DNA of 56,376 nt, taken from IMG/VR virus record IMGVR_UViG_3300031227_000051, positions 1-56,376 of that record; one strand, given 5' to 3'. The translations under genes and the position numbers were made by a program. The notes beneath the pieces were generated by a model. That model did no database searches. It was not told the origin of the DNA and saw nothing but the letters and a program-made list of their open reading frames with translations. The DNA comes from a virus. Below are positions 45,122 to 53,185 of this stretch, piece after piece; within the stretch, counting starts at the first letter, position 1; the number at the start of each line of letters is the position of its first letter.

Positions 45122-45574
45122 ATGAAAACAATTTTTTAGATTTTGATGGTGTACTAAATAATGGGAAGTTTTTGGCGACTAATTTTTATAATTTCCCAGA
45201 TTTGATTATGAGAGAAAAGGTTGAGATATTGAATTATATCATAGACAAAACAAACGCTAACATTGTATTTTCAACATCCTGAAGGGAAGAGTTTTCTCAG
45301 CATGAACTGATTGCAATACTAGAGAGTAGGATTTAAGTATGAAGACAAATGTGTTGGAGTTACACCCATAACCTTTAATAACGAAAGAAGCTCAGAAATA
45401 AGACAATATATTGCTGAGAACTCTATTGACTACTATGTTATCTTAGATGATAATGGTGAAGAGTTATTAGAGCTTGGTGACGAAAATCAGAAGCTTTTAG
45501 TCAATTCAAACAGCGGACTCACCATGATAGATGCAGAAAATGTAATTAAAATGTTTAAAAAACAAGCTGAGTAA
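45122..45574 (+). pseudogene. HAD-family RNA repair-type gene with two frameshifts
   Basis: ATG 45122 reads MKTIF-TAG; one more T in the T6 run (45132-45137) would give MKTIFLDFDGVLNNGKF, the first HAD motif. The frame continues KTNANIVFSTS-W-REEF (TGA as Trp) to LESR, where a second 1-nt shift restores GFKYEDKCVGVTP..IRQYI..YYVILDDNGEE (HAD motif III/IV). The layout matches HAD domains of 'Swiss army knife' RNA repair proteins. Broken gene or read errors in homopolymers. Confidence 0.6.
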
Positions 45575-45587
45575 GAAATAAAAAATA

Positions 45588-45615
45588 TTGACAAAAATAC
45601 AGAAAATACTACTAT
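45588..45615 (+). promoter_or_regulatory. Promoter, TTGACA-16-TACTAT
   Basis: TTGACA 45588-45593, TACTAT 45610-45615 (TATAGT also at 45613). Confidence 0.72.
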
Positions 45616-45645
45616 AGTAATATGAATAACAAAGGGAGATAAGAA

Positions 45646-46410
45646 ATGAAAAATTATAAAGTTATAGCAGATTTTGATGAAGTAAAGAAAATGATAGATT
45701 TATTCCCAGAATTACTTCCTAGCGAAGTGTTTTTCCTTTCATTATCTGCAAGAAAGAAGTATTTAACTGAATCTGAGAGAGAAATATATAATGTTAATCG
45801 TGCCGAAATGTTTGATCGAGTTATTGTTAGAGAAAAATCCTACGAGAAATTTCATAAGATTATGAGCAGAATGGAAACAAATGTTGAAGGTTTTACAACC
45901 AAATCTGGAATGAGTTATCCAGAGTCCTGCGTTGTTACTTATATTAATATAAATCCATCAAGTATGTTAAAGGCTAATGCTGAATATATGGCTAAGATTA
46001 ATCACTATACATTTGAAATGACTCAGGCTCTTTTGAATGGGAAACGATGTGATTCAATAATGAAAAAATTCAGCAAATTAGATGTTGAGTTAATGAATTG
46101 TATTCAAAGATGTCGTGGACAAAAAAAGTTTATTGATATTGATTTTGATATTGATAAGACAAAAGAATTTGAAGTTCTCGAAAATTTTATAAATTTTATG
46201 AAAGAAAATGACATTACCTATCATGTTATAGAAACAAAAAGTGGTTATCATGTATTAATGGAACGTTCAACAATTAATTGCAATTTTTACAAGAAAGTTG
46301 CAGAATTACATGAACTTGTAAATGATGAAGTTATTGTCAACAAGAATGAAATGATACCTTGTCCAGGAACATTACAGGGTGGACATTTAGTTCGTTTCTT
46401 GGATATGTAA
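45646..46410 (+). CDS. Primase-like (archaeo-eukaryotic type) protein, 254 aa
   Basis: C-terminal half has the order expected of an AEP-type palm: KFIDIDFDIDKT (metal-binding DxD, about 161-172), VIETKSGYHVLMERS (basic S-x-H region), and NEMIPCPGTLQGGHLVRFLD. The N-terminal half is helical and unrecognised. Proteins with this core occur in phages near RNA ligases, but primase activity is not established. SD GGGAGA. Confidence 0.6.
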   Translation: MKNYKVIADFDEVKKMIDLFPELLPSEVFFLSLSARKKYLTESEREIYNVNRAEMFDRVIVREKSYEKFHKIMSRMETNVEGFTTKSGMSYPESCVVTYININPSSMLKANAEYMAKINHYTFEMTQALLNGKRCDSIMKKFSKLDVELMNCIQRCRGQKKFIDIDFDIDKTKEFEVLENFINFMKENDITYHVIETKSGYHVLMERSTINCNFYKKVAELHELVNDEVIVNKNEMIPCPGTLQGGHLVRFLDM

Positions 46411-46418
46411 AAAGTAAC

Positions 46419-46670
46419 ATGAATGATTTGAAAATTGGCGATGTTGTTTATATTAAACAATCCAAAGGTCATAGCAACTGGGTTAAAGATTTATATAACA
46501 AGAGATTAACTATTAAAGAAATAACTCAAGACAATACTGAACGATATTCATTGTATGAGGACGTGATACCGCCGGCTTATTTGCCCATTACCTGGAGACG
46601 TGATGAATTAATTGCTAAAGCAGAAATCCCGTTCGCATACAATATCTGGGGAGAATTATGCATAAAGTAA
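46419..46670 (+). CDS. YNIWGE-motif protein, 83 aa
   Basis: ATG 46419 chosen over an in-frame start within the upstream gene. SH3-like beta segment (LKIGDVVYIKQSKGHSNWVK), ends FAYNIWGELCIK, a variant of the IYG motif at the very C-terminus. Confidence 0.65.
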   Translation: MNDLKIGDVVYIKQSKGHSNWVKDLYNKRLTIKEITQDNTERYSLYEDVIPPAYLPITWRRDELIAKAEIPFAYNIWGELCIK

Positions 46671-46945
46671 TATTAAATCACGGAGAAGATTGGACAAAAT
46701 ATATAGGAACAAAAGTTCGTATCATTAGTGGAGGTATGGGAGCGTTGGGATCAAACGATAAGATTGGATATTTAGTAAGTTCAAACAGTATAGTAAGATC
46801 AGGCTCTGGACGAAACATGGATTACCCAAGAGTAAAAGTTAAAGGTGTTGTTTGGGGTTTATGTCACGGATGGAAAATAGAAATTCAAAAAAGAGAAAAG
46901 ATATATGACATTTATGGAAATGTCGCAATAACAAAGAGGAAGTAA
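46658..46945 (+). CDS. YDIYGN-motif protein, 95 aa
   Basis: Overlaps the upstream gene by 13 nt. Beta-rich KOW/SH3-like (TKVRIISGGMGALGSNDKIG) body, C-terminus KIYDIYGNVAITKRK. Shows the motif as a tail on a folded domain. Confidence 0.7.
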   Translation: MHKVILNHGEDWTKYIGTKVRIISGGMGALGSNDKIGYLVSSNSIVRSGSGRNMDYPRVKVKGVVWGLCHGWKIEIQKREKIYDIYGNVAITKRK

Positions 46946-46947
46946 AA

Positions 46948-47388
46948 ATGAGAGAAGAGTTACAAAATAAATTATACGAAAAATGGCCAAAGTTATTGTC
47001 AAATCTTAAAAAAAATAGAAAAGCGAATGGCTCACCATTATCTTGGGATGGAATTGACGTTGGTGATGGTTGGTATGATATTGTTGATACATTATGTAAA
47101 AATATAGTATTATATTCACGTGAATATAATAGATCAAACGTTGATAAGTTTGACTGTAAAGTTCAGCAAATTAAAGAAAAGTTTGGCGGATTAAGATTTT
47201 ACATAGATGGCGGAGACAATCACATTCATGATTTAATTAGTAAGGCAGAAAATACTTCTGAAATAGTCTGTGAATTATGTGGTACATTCGATGATGTCGG
47301 TAAAACAGATGGTTGGATAACTACAATATGTCAAGAGTGTCATAGCAGAATAAATGACAATAGACATTGGAGAAAAATAGGAGATTAA
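46948..47388 (+). CDS. Conserved phage protein with zinc site, 146 aa
   Basis: GWYDIVDTLC, QQIKEKFGGLRFYIDGGD and CELCGTFDD..ICQECHSRI are signatures of a widespread phage family of unknown function; the last part forms a four-Cys zinc ribbon. SD AAGAGGAAG. Confidence 0.75.
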   Translation: MREELQNKLYEKWPKLLSNLKKNRKANGSPLSWDGIDVGDGWYDIVDTLCKNIVLYSREYNRSNVDKFDCKVQQIKEKFGGLRFYIDGGDNHIHDLISKAENTSEIVCELCGTFDDVGKTDGWITTICQECHSRINDNRHWRKIGD

Positions 47389-47392
47389 TAAA

Positions 47393-47620
47393 ATGATTAT
47401 AGAAAAAGTAGAATCAACAATTATTACAAAATGTTTTAAATGACAAACAGATGATTTTATTGAATGACTCGAAAAAATATCTAAAAGACTAAATATTGAT
47501 ACGACATATTTTATTAAAAAGAAATGGTTTAGTAATCAAATAAGAATTGTAATGATTGGTCTTGATAAAGATGTTGAGAAATTAGAGCATAAAATTAAAG
47601 TTAAATTATTGTATGGGTAA
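47393..47620 (+). CDS. Hypothetical protein, two in-frame TGA (Trp)
   Basis: 75 aa from ATG 47393 to TAA 47618 with TGA as Trp (KCFK-W-QTDDFIE-W-LEKIS). Ferredoxin-like beta-alpha-beta pattern; second half is 'IRIVMIGLDKDVEKLEHKIK'. SD TAGGAG. Confidence 0.62.
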
Positions 47621-47768
47621 AAATAGCTTGGCAAGAATTCTAACATAATTAAATTTAGATTTAATGAAAGCATGTTAGAGATACGAAGTGAAAAAGAAAA
47701 ACAAAGGAGATTGTAATGAGATATGGTTAGGTTTATATCCCAGAACGAACTAGGGAAAGAGATCCGCC

Positions 47769-47832
47769 CCTTATTTTGTAATTGTTTCGATACAGTTACG
47801 AAAAGAAAGAATAACTAAAAAACAAAATAAGG
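47769..47832 (+). promoter_or_regulatory. Leader hairpin overlapping the SD of the 47842 gene
   Basis: CCTTATTTTGT (47769-47779) is perfectly complementary to ACAAAATAAGG (47822-47832), which includes the start of the AAGGAG site of the next gene; the loop holds TTTCG/CGAAA. Pairing would hide the ribosome site. Upstream, 47640-47690 has a CTAACAT/ATGTTAG hairpin. Confidence 0.5.
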
Positions 47833-47841
47833 AGATTCAAA

Positions 47842-48186
47842 ATGAATCATGCATATCAGAAAATTAAGGAAGAGTTAAAGACGTTAGGACTAAAGATTAG
47901 AAAGCAGAAATTAGAAAGAAAGGAAATGTGCAGAAAATATCAGGATACTTGGAAAATAGATATGGATATTGTCCATAACAAATTTGAATTTAGACATAAA
48001 CATATTGCTCGTTGTTTACTAAGTGGTCGTAGTTATGAGCAAATTGAACAACCTCGTGAGAGCAGAAAACCTAGTTGGAGAAGCATTAATGAATACAAAA
48101 GGCAATTTATCGAAAAATACGAAGCCTATACCGCAGCACAACTCTCAAAAGCAGAAGCGGAAATTCTAACTGTTTTAGGATACTAA
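47842..48186 (+). CDS. Hypothetical helical basic protein, 114 aa
   Basis: Long charged helix over residues 1-60, then 'RHIARCLLSGRSYEQIEQPRES', followed by a second helix. Reminiscent of small DNA-binding or scaffold proteins, but no family recognised. Followed by a terminator. Confidence 0.7.
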   Translation: MNHAYQKIKEELKTLGLKIRKQKLERKEMCRKYQDTWKIDMDIVHNKFEFRHKHIARCLLSGRSYEQIEQPRESRKPSWRSINEYKRQFIEKYEAYTAAQLSKAEAEILTVLGY

Positions 48187-48196
48187 TATTACACAA

Positions 48197-48232
48197 AAAT
48201 GCCGGGCACTTTGATGTCCGGCATTTACTTAA
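48197..48232 (+). terminator. Rho-independent terminator
   Basis: AAATGCCGG (48197-48205)/CCGGCATTT (48218-48226), then ACTTAAAA. Confidence 0.78.
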
Positions 48233-48253
48233 AAATACAAAAAAGGAGAGGAT

Positions 48254-48568
48254 ATGCATGAACTAACAATGTATGTAATGGTTCGTAATGATTTACCAAA
48301 ATCATATCAGGCTGTACAAGCTGGACATTCAGTTGCCCAATTTATGCTTGAGCACAATGATACAGCAAAAGCCTGGAACAATCAAAGACTTATCTATTTA
48401 AATGTTGATACCTAGAGTGATATAGATAAAATGATTTATAAGATAAAAAAGTTAAATATTGAATATTCATATTTTAAAGAGTCTGATATTAATAATGAAA
48501 TAACTGCGATAGCAGTTATTGTTGACGAAAGCAAAAGACGCTACTTTAAAAAACTAAGATTAATATAG
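48254..48568 (+). CDS. Pth2-type peptidyl-tRNA hydrolase with in-frame TAG
   Basis: MYVMVRNDLPKSYQAVQAGHSVAQF (first part, residues 6-30) is the Pth2 signature (K/R-x-D-L.. ..GQxxAQxxHA-like); the second half (IDKMIYKIKKLNIEYSYFKE..EITAIAV) completes the fold. Codon 54 (48413-48415) is TAG, between DT and SD; the frame then runs intact to TAG 48566-48568, 104 aa in all. Pth2 frees tRNA from peptidyl-tRNA. A tRNA with CUA anticodon begins 11 nt downstream, so the TAG may be read by suppression. SD AAAAGGAGAGG. Confidence 0.78.
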
Positions 48569-48578
48569 AATAATCTTT

Positions 48579-48653
48579 CGCAGTATAGTTCAGTGGTAGA
48601 ACAATGAATTCTAAACTCATGTGTCGTAGGTTCGATTCCTACTACTGCGACCA
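48579..48653 (+). tRNA. Amber suppressor tRNA (anticodon CUA)
   Basis: CGCAGTA/TACTGCG (perfect), TA, D arm GTTC-AGTGGTA-GAAC, anticodon stem ATGAA/CTCAT, loop TTCTAAA with C34-T35-A36, variable GTGTC, T arm GTAGG-TTCGATT-CCTAC, A73, encoded CCA. The stem register is fixed by ATGA/TCAT; the 31-39 A-C mismatch also occurs in tRNA-Thr(UGU) and tRNA-Cys of this genome, where the anticodon is certain. CUA reads UAG. The charging amino acid is unknown; C1-G72 is unusual in bacteria outside tRNA-Pro. Confidence 0.85.
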
Positions 48654-48775
48654 TTTTATTTTTGTATAAAAGTATCTTTTTATAAACGATGTTAAAGTTA
48701 TAGAACTCGATATTTATATAAGAATGTCATTGACGAAATAAGGTTACGAAAATAATCAAAAAGGTAGGAACACAA

Positions 48776-49072
48776 ATGAATCAAAATACTTTCGGTTCAA
48801 CAAAGGCCGCAAATGATTTGGTATTACATTTAGAAACAGAGAAGATAGAAAAAAAAACAATTGCAAAAATCAGTCGAAAAATTACAGATTACAATCGAGG
48901 ACTGAATGTTATTAGTAGAATTGAGGATGGCAAAATCAAAGCGTCATTATTAAAACTATGAGCAGAAATGAATTTAAATGCCGTAGATAATATGAATGTT
49001 TCAGAGAATATTATCAGTCATTTAAAAAATGTACAATTAGCATATTTAAAAAGAAAAACTTATAAGAAATAA
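48776..49072 (+). CDS. Hypothetical protein, one in-frame TGA (Trp)
   Basis: 98 aa with TGA 48959-48961 as Trp (ASLLKL-W-AEMNLN). Helix-rich; 'TTIAKISRKITDYNRGLNVISRIEDGKIKASLLKLW' resembles an XRE-like helix-turn-helix with the last helix entered through the TGA. Might be a small regulator. Confidence 0.6.
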
Positions 49073-49093
49073 ATTTATTATATAGGAGGTTAC

Positions 49094-49381
49094 GTGCTAT
49101 TTCTAGTTAAAAAAGGCACTAATGTAATTGTTGCAAAAGATATTAGCGACAAAAGTTTTCAACAAGATAGTTTAAAAAAGACAAAAGCGAAATCAGATAT
49201 GGCCTTTTCAAGAGACCTTATCGTGTTGGATCCTTTTGGGCTAAAAGAAGGTGCAATAAATCAACTAACATCCAGTAACGATGACATTAACGAGTTATTA
49301 GCAAAAGGATATTATGGCTTTAAAAACAAAAATACTGACCACATTTTTCTAATTCGTTCAGAAAATCTCAAACTATTTTAA
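49094..49381 (+). CDS. Hypothetical protein, 95 aa, GTG start
   Basis: TAGGAGG six nt before GTG 49094. Mixed alpha/beta, basic N-terminal half; not recognised. Confidence 0.68.
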   Translation: MLFLVKKGTNVIVAKDISDKSFQQDSLKKTKAKSDMAFSRDLIVLDPFGLKEGAINQLTSSNDDINELLAKGYYGFKNKNTDHIFLIRSENLKLF

Positions 49382-49387
49382 AAAATA

Positions 49388-49415
49388 TTGACAAAAAAGA
49401 CAAAAGAATTATAAT
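49388..49415 (+). promoter_or_regulatory. Promoter, TTGACA-16-TATAAT
   Basis: TTGACA 49388-49393, TATAAT 49410-49415: both hexamers match the sigma-70 consensus. Confidence 0.88.
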
Positions 49416-49441
49416 AGTATTATAAATAAAGGGGAGATTTT

Positions 49442-49783
49442 ATGAGAGATTTGGTTCAAAAGATTTTAAATAGTAAGTATGGTAGATTAGTAATACTTTT
49501 CGATATGCTTTTGCAACTATCAATGCTTTTGGGAGCTGAATATTTAATTGATACTAAGCAGTATATACTACTGTCGATGATAGTTGTCATATTTGCGGTA
49601 AAATGTTATTATATTTCATATGTAATTATTAATGATTATAATATAAGACTTATCAAAGCAATAAATAATGAATCTCTAACGTGGCCACAGTGTCATAAAG
49701 AAACGTTAGAGTTTCACGATTATAATGAGTATGGCTGCGAAATTGTTTGTACAAATTGTAATTATTCAAAAGAGAGACAATAA
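49442..49783 (+). CDS. Membrane protein with C-terminal zinc ribbon, 113 aa
   Basis: Two transmembrane helices (about residues 17-35 and 42-62) followed by a soluble tail with CHKETLEFHDYNEYGCEIVC and TNCNY, giving a C-x-H/C-x-x-C type ribbon. GGGGAG SD. Next gene starts 1 nt after its stop. Confidence 0.72.
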   Translation: MRDLVQKILNSKYGRLVILFDMLLQLSMLLGAEYLIDTKQYILLSMIVVIFAVKCYYISYVIINDYNIRLIKAINNESLTWPQCHKETLEFHDYNEYGCEIVCTNCNYSKERQ

Positions 49784-49784
49784 A

Positions 49785-50177
49785 ATGAAGATAGCATTTG
49801 ATGTTCACGGTGTTATTGCTGATAGATCAGATTTATTTAAACCCTTATTAAAGATGCTTAAAGAAAACGACATTAATGTTGTAATTATGTCAGGACCAAC
49901 AAAGAAAAGAATTATTGCTGAACTAGACAAGCTCGGTTATACAAAAGAGCATTATGATGATATTCTCTCTGTCGTTGATTACTTAAAAGGCAAAGATGTG
50001 AAGATGTGGCTTGATTACAAAAATGACTGGTGGGCTAGTGATGTAGATTGGTGGAAATCCAAGGGCGAAATGTGCAAACAAAACAAAGTTGACGTGTTGT
50101 TTGATGATAGTGAACAGTATAAATCTGGAATGCCTCCCGAAACCTTGTTTATTTTATTCAAAGATAAAATAAAATAA
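49785..50177 (+). CDS. HAD-like phosphatase, 130 aa
   Basis: MKIAFDVHGVIADRSD carries HAD motif I (DxxG with the second Asp replaced: F-D-V-H-G), VVIMSGPTKKRI motif II, and VDVLFDDSEQYKSG motif IV. Small capless HAD, as in phage nucleotidases or polynucleotide phosphatases. D-V-H lacks the general-acid Asp of phosphatases, so activity is uncertain. Confidence 0.75.
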   Translation: MKIAFDVHGVIADRSDLFKPLLKMLKENDINVVIMSGPTKKRIIAELDKLGYTKEHYDDILSVVDYLKGKDVKMWLDYKNDWWASDVDWWKSKGEMCKQNKVDVLFDDSEQYKSGMPPETLFILFKDKIK

Positions 50178-50178
50178 A

Positions 50179-50205
50179 TTGACAAAATTGGTTACTCATT
50201 ATAAA
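50179..50205 (+). promoter_or_regulatory. Probable promoter, TTGACA-15-TATAAA
   Basis: TTGACA 50179-50184, TATAAA 50200-50205, 85 nt before the next start. Confidence 0.62.
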
Positions 50206-50289
50206 TTGTCTTTGTTGTATGAGAAGTTTCATTAGTGGTATGGATGAATTAGATTAAATAAAAAGTAATAATAAATTATGGAGGACATA

Positions 50290-51006
50290 GTGGACAAGAA
50301 ACAAAAAATTAAATTTGTTGATGAATTATTGGTCGAGGTTGTTGAGCAGATAGAAAAACGTAGTGACGTTTATATTTCGTCAAACTTTGATTTAAAGACA
50401 GGCATTTTAGAGAACGAATGTCTGAATGAACATATTGAGAAATCAATAAATAAAATGCTTCAAAAACGTAACGAAAACGCAATTGCTAACTCTGTTATAG
50501 ATGACGAGTTATACAAAAGATTAATGAAGGGTAGGACCATTGTTTGGTCAGATGTTACGGGTTCTGTTATGGAGTCTGGATTTGATGTAGCTCTTAGTGT
50601 AATTAAAGATAAAGAAGGGAAAATTGTTTGCAAAATGAATGACGAAATTGTTGAGCTAATTATGAGTAAACTCGCAGTAAAAAATGATATTATTAATGGT
50701 TACTTAATTTCATCCGCCGGAGAGCGTCAAATCTTACTTCCATCTGAAATTAAAAATCTAAAATTTTATGAGGCGGAAGATGTGTATGATTATATGGGTA
50801 TTGAAATTATCGATCGTATTAAAAATTTATTCGTTTGTATTTCAAATGAAGGTGCGAAAGTAATATCAGACACCCATAATAAAAAATATATTGGAACATT
50901 GATCGATGCTAACAACAAAGATTTGATTGGTATTATAGAATCAAATCGAGATCGGAAAGAATTTCAAGCCGAATTACTAATACAAGAGAGTCAAATCGGA
51001 AAATAG
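50290..51006 (+). CDS. Hypothetical protein, 238 aa
   Basis: GGAGG at 50280-50284 fits GTG 50290 better than ATG 50278, which lies within the site. Alpha/beta with no recognised motif; contains two similar 'V-I-S-x-x-G' segments (residues 95-105, 195-205). Ends TAG, followed by a terminator. Confidence 0.7.
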   Translation: MDKKQKIKFVDELLVEVVEQIEKRSDVYISSNFDLKTGILENECLNEHIEKSINKMLQKRNENAIANSVIDDELYKRLMKGRTIVWSDVTGSVMESGFDVALSVIKDKEGKIVCKMNDEIVELIMSKLAVKNDIINGYLISSAGERQILLPSEIKNLKFYEAEDVYDYMGIEIIDRIKNLFVCISNEGAKVISDTHNKKYIGTLIDANNKDLIGIIESNRDRKEFQAELLIQESQIGK

Positions 51007-51022
51007 ATAATGAATTAAATTT

Positions 51023-51058
51023 AAAACGGTATCGCCCAAAAGCCTTACCGTTTTTTTT
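51023..51058 (+). terminator. Rho-independent terminator
   Basis: AAAACGGTA (51023-51031)/TACCGTTTT (51046-51054) with a run of eight T. Confidence 0.9.
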
Positions 51059-51070
51059 GTAGGAGAGATT

Positions 51071-52105
51071 ATGATGAAAACTGGTAAAAAAATTTATTTA
51101 AAACAATTAGCGGCAATATTTAATGATATGCCAGAAGCGGTATACGTAGTTGAACTTTCCAGTTATAAAATTTTATATTTAAACAAATTTCTTTTAAAAG
51201 CACTAAATATTGATGAGTGCAATTATAAGGGAAAGCAATGTTATGAGTTGTTGCAAGGTCTGTTAAAGCCATGCTCATTTTGTACAAACAAATCTTTGGA
51301 CAATCAAACAATTACATGGTCACACAGAAATTGCATTAATAACAATATATATCGTTGTATTGACAGAAAGGTATATATTGGCGATGCAGCAACGCCAGCG
51401 AAATTAGAGATTGCAATTGATATTACTGATGTTATTGGATATCAGGATGAAATTTTAAAAAATCAAAAAACATTAAAGAATAAATTAAAAGAAAAGGAAA
51501 TTTTAATAAAAGAAATACATCATCGTGTAAAAAATAATACTCAATTATTAGTTAGCTTATTACATCTACAAAGTATGAAAACAAGATCAAAGCCAATCAA
51601 AAATGTATTACTTAAAATAATAGAAAGAGTAAAGGCCATTTCTGCAACATATAACTCTTTATACTTAAATGATGATTTGGGTAAGATTAACTTGTCAAAA
51701 CATATTGAAGAAATTATCTCAAGTATTTCATTATCAATACTTGAGCCATATAACATTATAATTGAAAAGAATATTGAAAAAGATATAATAGTGGAAAACA
51801 TAAATAAAGTAACTCCATTAGGCATAATCATAAACGAATTGTTATCCAACTCTGTAAAGCATGCTTTCGTTGAAATTTCAAACAAAGAAACAAAAAATAT
51901 AATAATTAGTTTGACAAAAAATGAGGATACAATTCTACTTACAGTAGAAGATAACGGACTAGGGTTACCACCTGATTACAGTCTAAAACGGCAAATGACA
52001 ATGGGCTCACTTTTAGTTAGTACTTTAGCATCACAATTAGGTGCAAGAATAAAATATAATTCGGAAAACGGTACAAAGGTTACGTTAAGTTTTAAAATAA
52101 AATAG
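51071..52105 (+). CDS. PAS-HisKA_2 sensor histidine kinase
   Basis: 344 aa, soluble. Residues about 10-120: PAS domain (AVYVVELSSYKILYLNKFL) with a CSFCTNKSL insert common in bacterial PAS proteins; about 125-215: coiled coil and HisKA_2 phosphotransfer helix KEIHHRVKNNTQLLVSLLHL with the acceptor His; 245-344: HATPase_c with N-box IIINELLSNSVKHAF, G1 VEDNGLGLP and GSLLVSTLASQLGA. Autophosphorylates on His in response to an unknown signal. No response regulator with an output domain is nearby; receiver-like proteins at 38038 and 43313 are candidates. Rare in phages. SD AGGAGAG after a terminator. Confidence 0.9.
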   Translation: MMKTGKKIYLKQLAAIFNDMPEAVYVVELSSYKILYLNKFLLKALNIDECNYKGKQCYELLQGLLKPCSFCTNKSLDNQTITWSHRNCINNNIYRCIDRKVYIGDAATPAKLEIAIDITDVIGYQDEILKNQKTLKNKLKEKEILIKEIHHRVKNNTQLLVSLLHLQSMKTRSKPIKNVLLKIIERVKAISATYNSLYLNDDLGKINLSKHIEEIISSISLSILEPYNIIIEKNIEKDIIVENINKVTPLGIIINELLSNSVKHAFVEISNKETKNIIISLTKNEDTILLTVEDNGLGLPPDYSLKRQMTMGSLLVSTLASQLGARIKYNSENGTKVTLSFKIK

Positions 52106-52113
52106 GAGAATCA

Positions 52114-52608
52114 ATGTTAGATAAAATCAGAAAAGATTTAGTGAAAGCTATCAAGAACAAAGAGAATGCAAAACGAGACGCTTTGAGATTGATAATAAAC
52201 GCCATTAATATCTACAAAAAAGATAATAACAAAACAGACAAAGATATTAAAGATGCATTAATTCATTCTTTAATACGAACAGAAATTAAACAAATTAGAG
52301 ATTTACTCATACATGCTTTAAATGAGAGACGAATTGAAATGTTAGAAGAGTTAAACGAAAGATTAAATATTTTTGATAGTTATATGCCTTCACAAATGCA
52401 TGACGATGATATAGAACGAGCATTACTTGTTATCGCAAATGACTTTAATATAAAATCAATAACAAACAGAGATAGAGGCACTATAATAAAGAAGGCAATT
52501 AGTGTATTTCAGGGAAGAGCAGATGGTCCTAGAATTAATCGAATATTGACGCAAATCATTAAAAGAAATGAGGAGGAGCAAAGTGAGCAAGAGATACACT
52601 TTATATAA
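52114..52608 (+). CDS. YqeY/GatB-tail family protein
   Basis: 164 aa, two-domain helical protein matching YqeY: 'AKRDALRLIINAI', 'RLNIFDSYMPSQMHDDDIERAL' and 'GTIIKKAISVFQGRADGPRINRIL'. YqeY resembles the tRNA-binding tail of the GatB amidotransferase subunit and probably binds tRNA; its precise role is unknown. It is coupled to the upstream kinase (9 nt) and overlaps the next gene. Confidence 0.85.
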   Translation: MLDKIRKDLVKAIKNKENAKRDALRLIINAINIYKKDNNKTDKDIKDALIHSLIRTEIKQIRDLLIHALNERRIEMLEELNERLNIFDSYMPSQMHDDDIERALLVIANDFNIKSITNRDRGTIIKKAISVFQGRADGPRINRILTQIIKRNEEEQSEQEIHFI

Positions 52609-52804
52609 CTTATCAGAAGAAGATATGGAGCAGTTATTAACGACAATTACTACCGAAAGATCATACAGTAGAACTGCCGAACAAACAGAGCTGATTTCTG
52701 TTGATTTCGCTGATGAATCATTTTTAGATGGTACACCAAAGTATAAAATTGAAATAAGCTCAGACAATGACGAATTAAAAAAACGTTTTGGGCACAAAAA
52801 ATAG
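52583..52804 (+). CDS. Hypothetical protein, 73 aa, GTG start
   Basis: GTG 52583 preceded by AGGAGGAG, overlapping the YqeY gene by 26 nt. Acidic, helical; function unknown. Ends TAG. Confidence 0.65.
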   Translation: MSKRYTLYNLSEEDMEQLLTTITTERSYSRTAEQTELISVDFADESFLDGTPKYKIEISSDNDELKKRFGHKK

Positions 52805-52813
52805 GAGGTTTAG

Positions 52814-53179
52814 TTGATTTATATTGTAATTATATTACACTTTTTGTCAGACTGGGTTTTTCAGCCTAGAAATGTTGCGAAACGAAAATCAAGCTCATTA
52901 AAGTGAATGGCAAAGCATTTAATTGTAGTACATCTCATGTTTACTGTATTGGCTATGTACTTACATATTTCTCACTATTGAGTTATTTTAAATACGATTT
53001 CTCATTTTATCATTGACAAAAATATATGGACTTTATATAAGAAGATAAGAGTTGGTGATGATTATCCGAAAGAGTATCTTGAAAAAAATAAGTATGCAGA
53101 GGATTATTGATATTTTTTCACAATAGCAATTGACCAGATGATACATTTATCAATATTAATGTTCATTTTTGTAAGGTAG
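52814..53179 (+). CDS. DUF3307-like membrane protein, three in-frame TGA
   Basis: TTG 52814 after TAGGAGG; 121 aa when TGA is Trp (SSLK-W-MAKHL, SHY-W-VILN, AEDY-W-YFFT). LHFLSDWVFQPRNVAKRK, HLIVVHLMFTV and SHFIIDK match DUF3307 (H-x-x-x-D-x-x-x-Q ... H ... H-x-x-I-D), a small multi-TM phage family. Under the standard code only the first 33 residues would be made. UAG readthrough would fuse it in frame to the next gene. Confidence 0.75.
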
Positions 53180-53185
53180 AAGATT

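Noticed and set aside
3800-53179. TGA read as glycine (as in some candidate phyla)
   Set aside because: Positions such as AVRK-x-AKKYKL, GGEGG-x-D and the TGG/TGA paralogue pair demand Trp.
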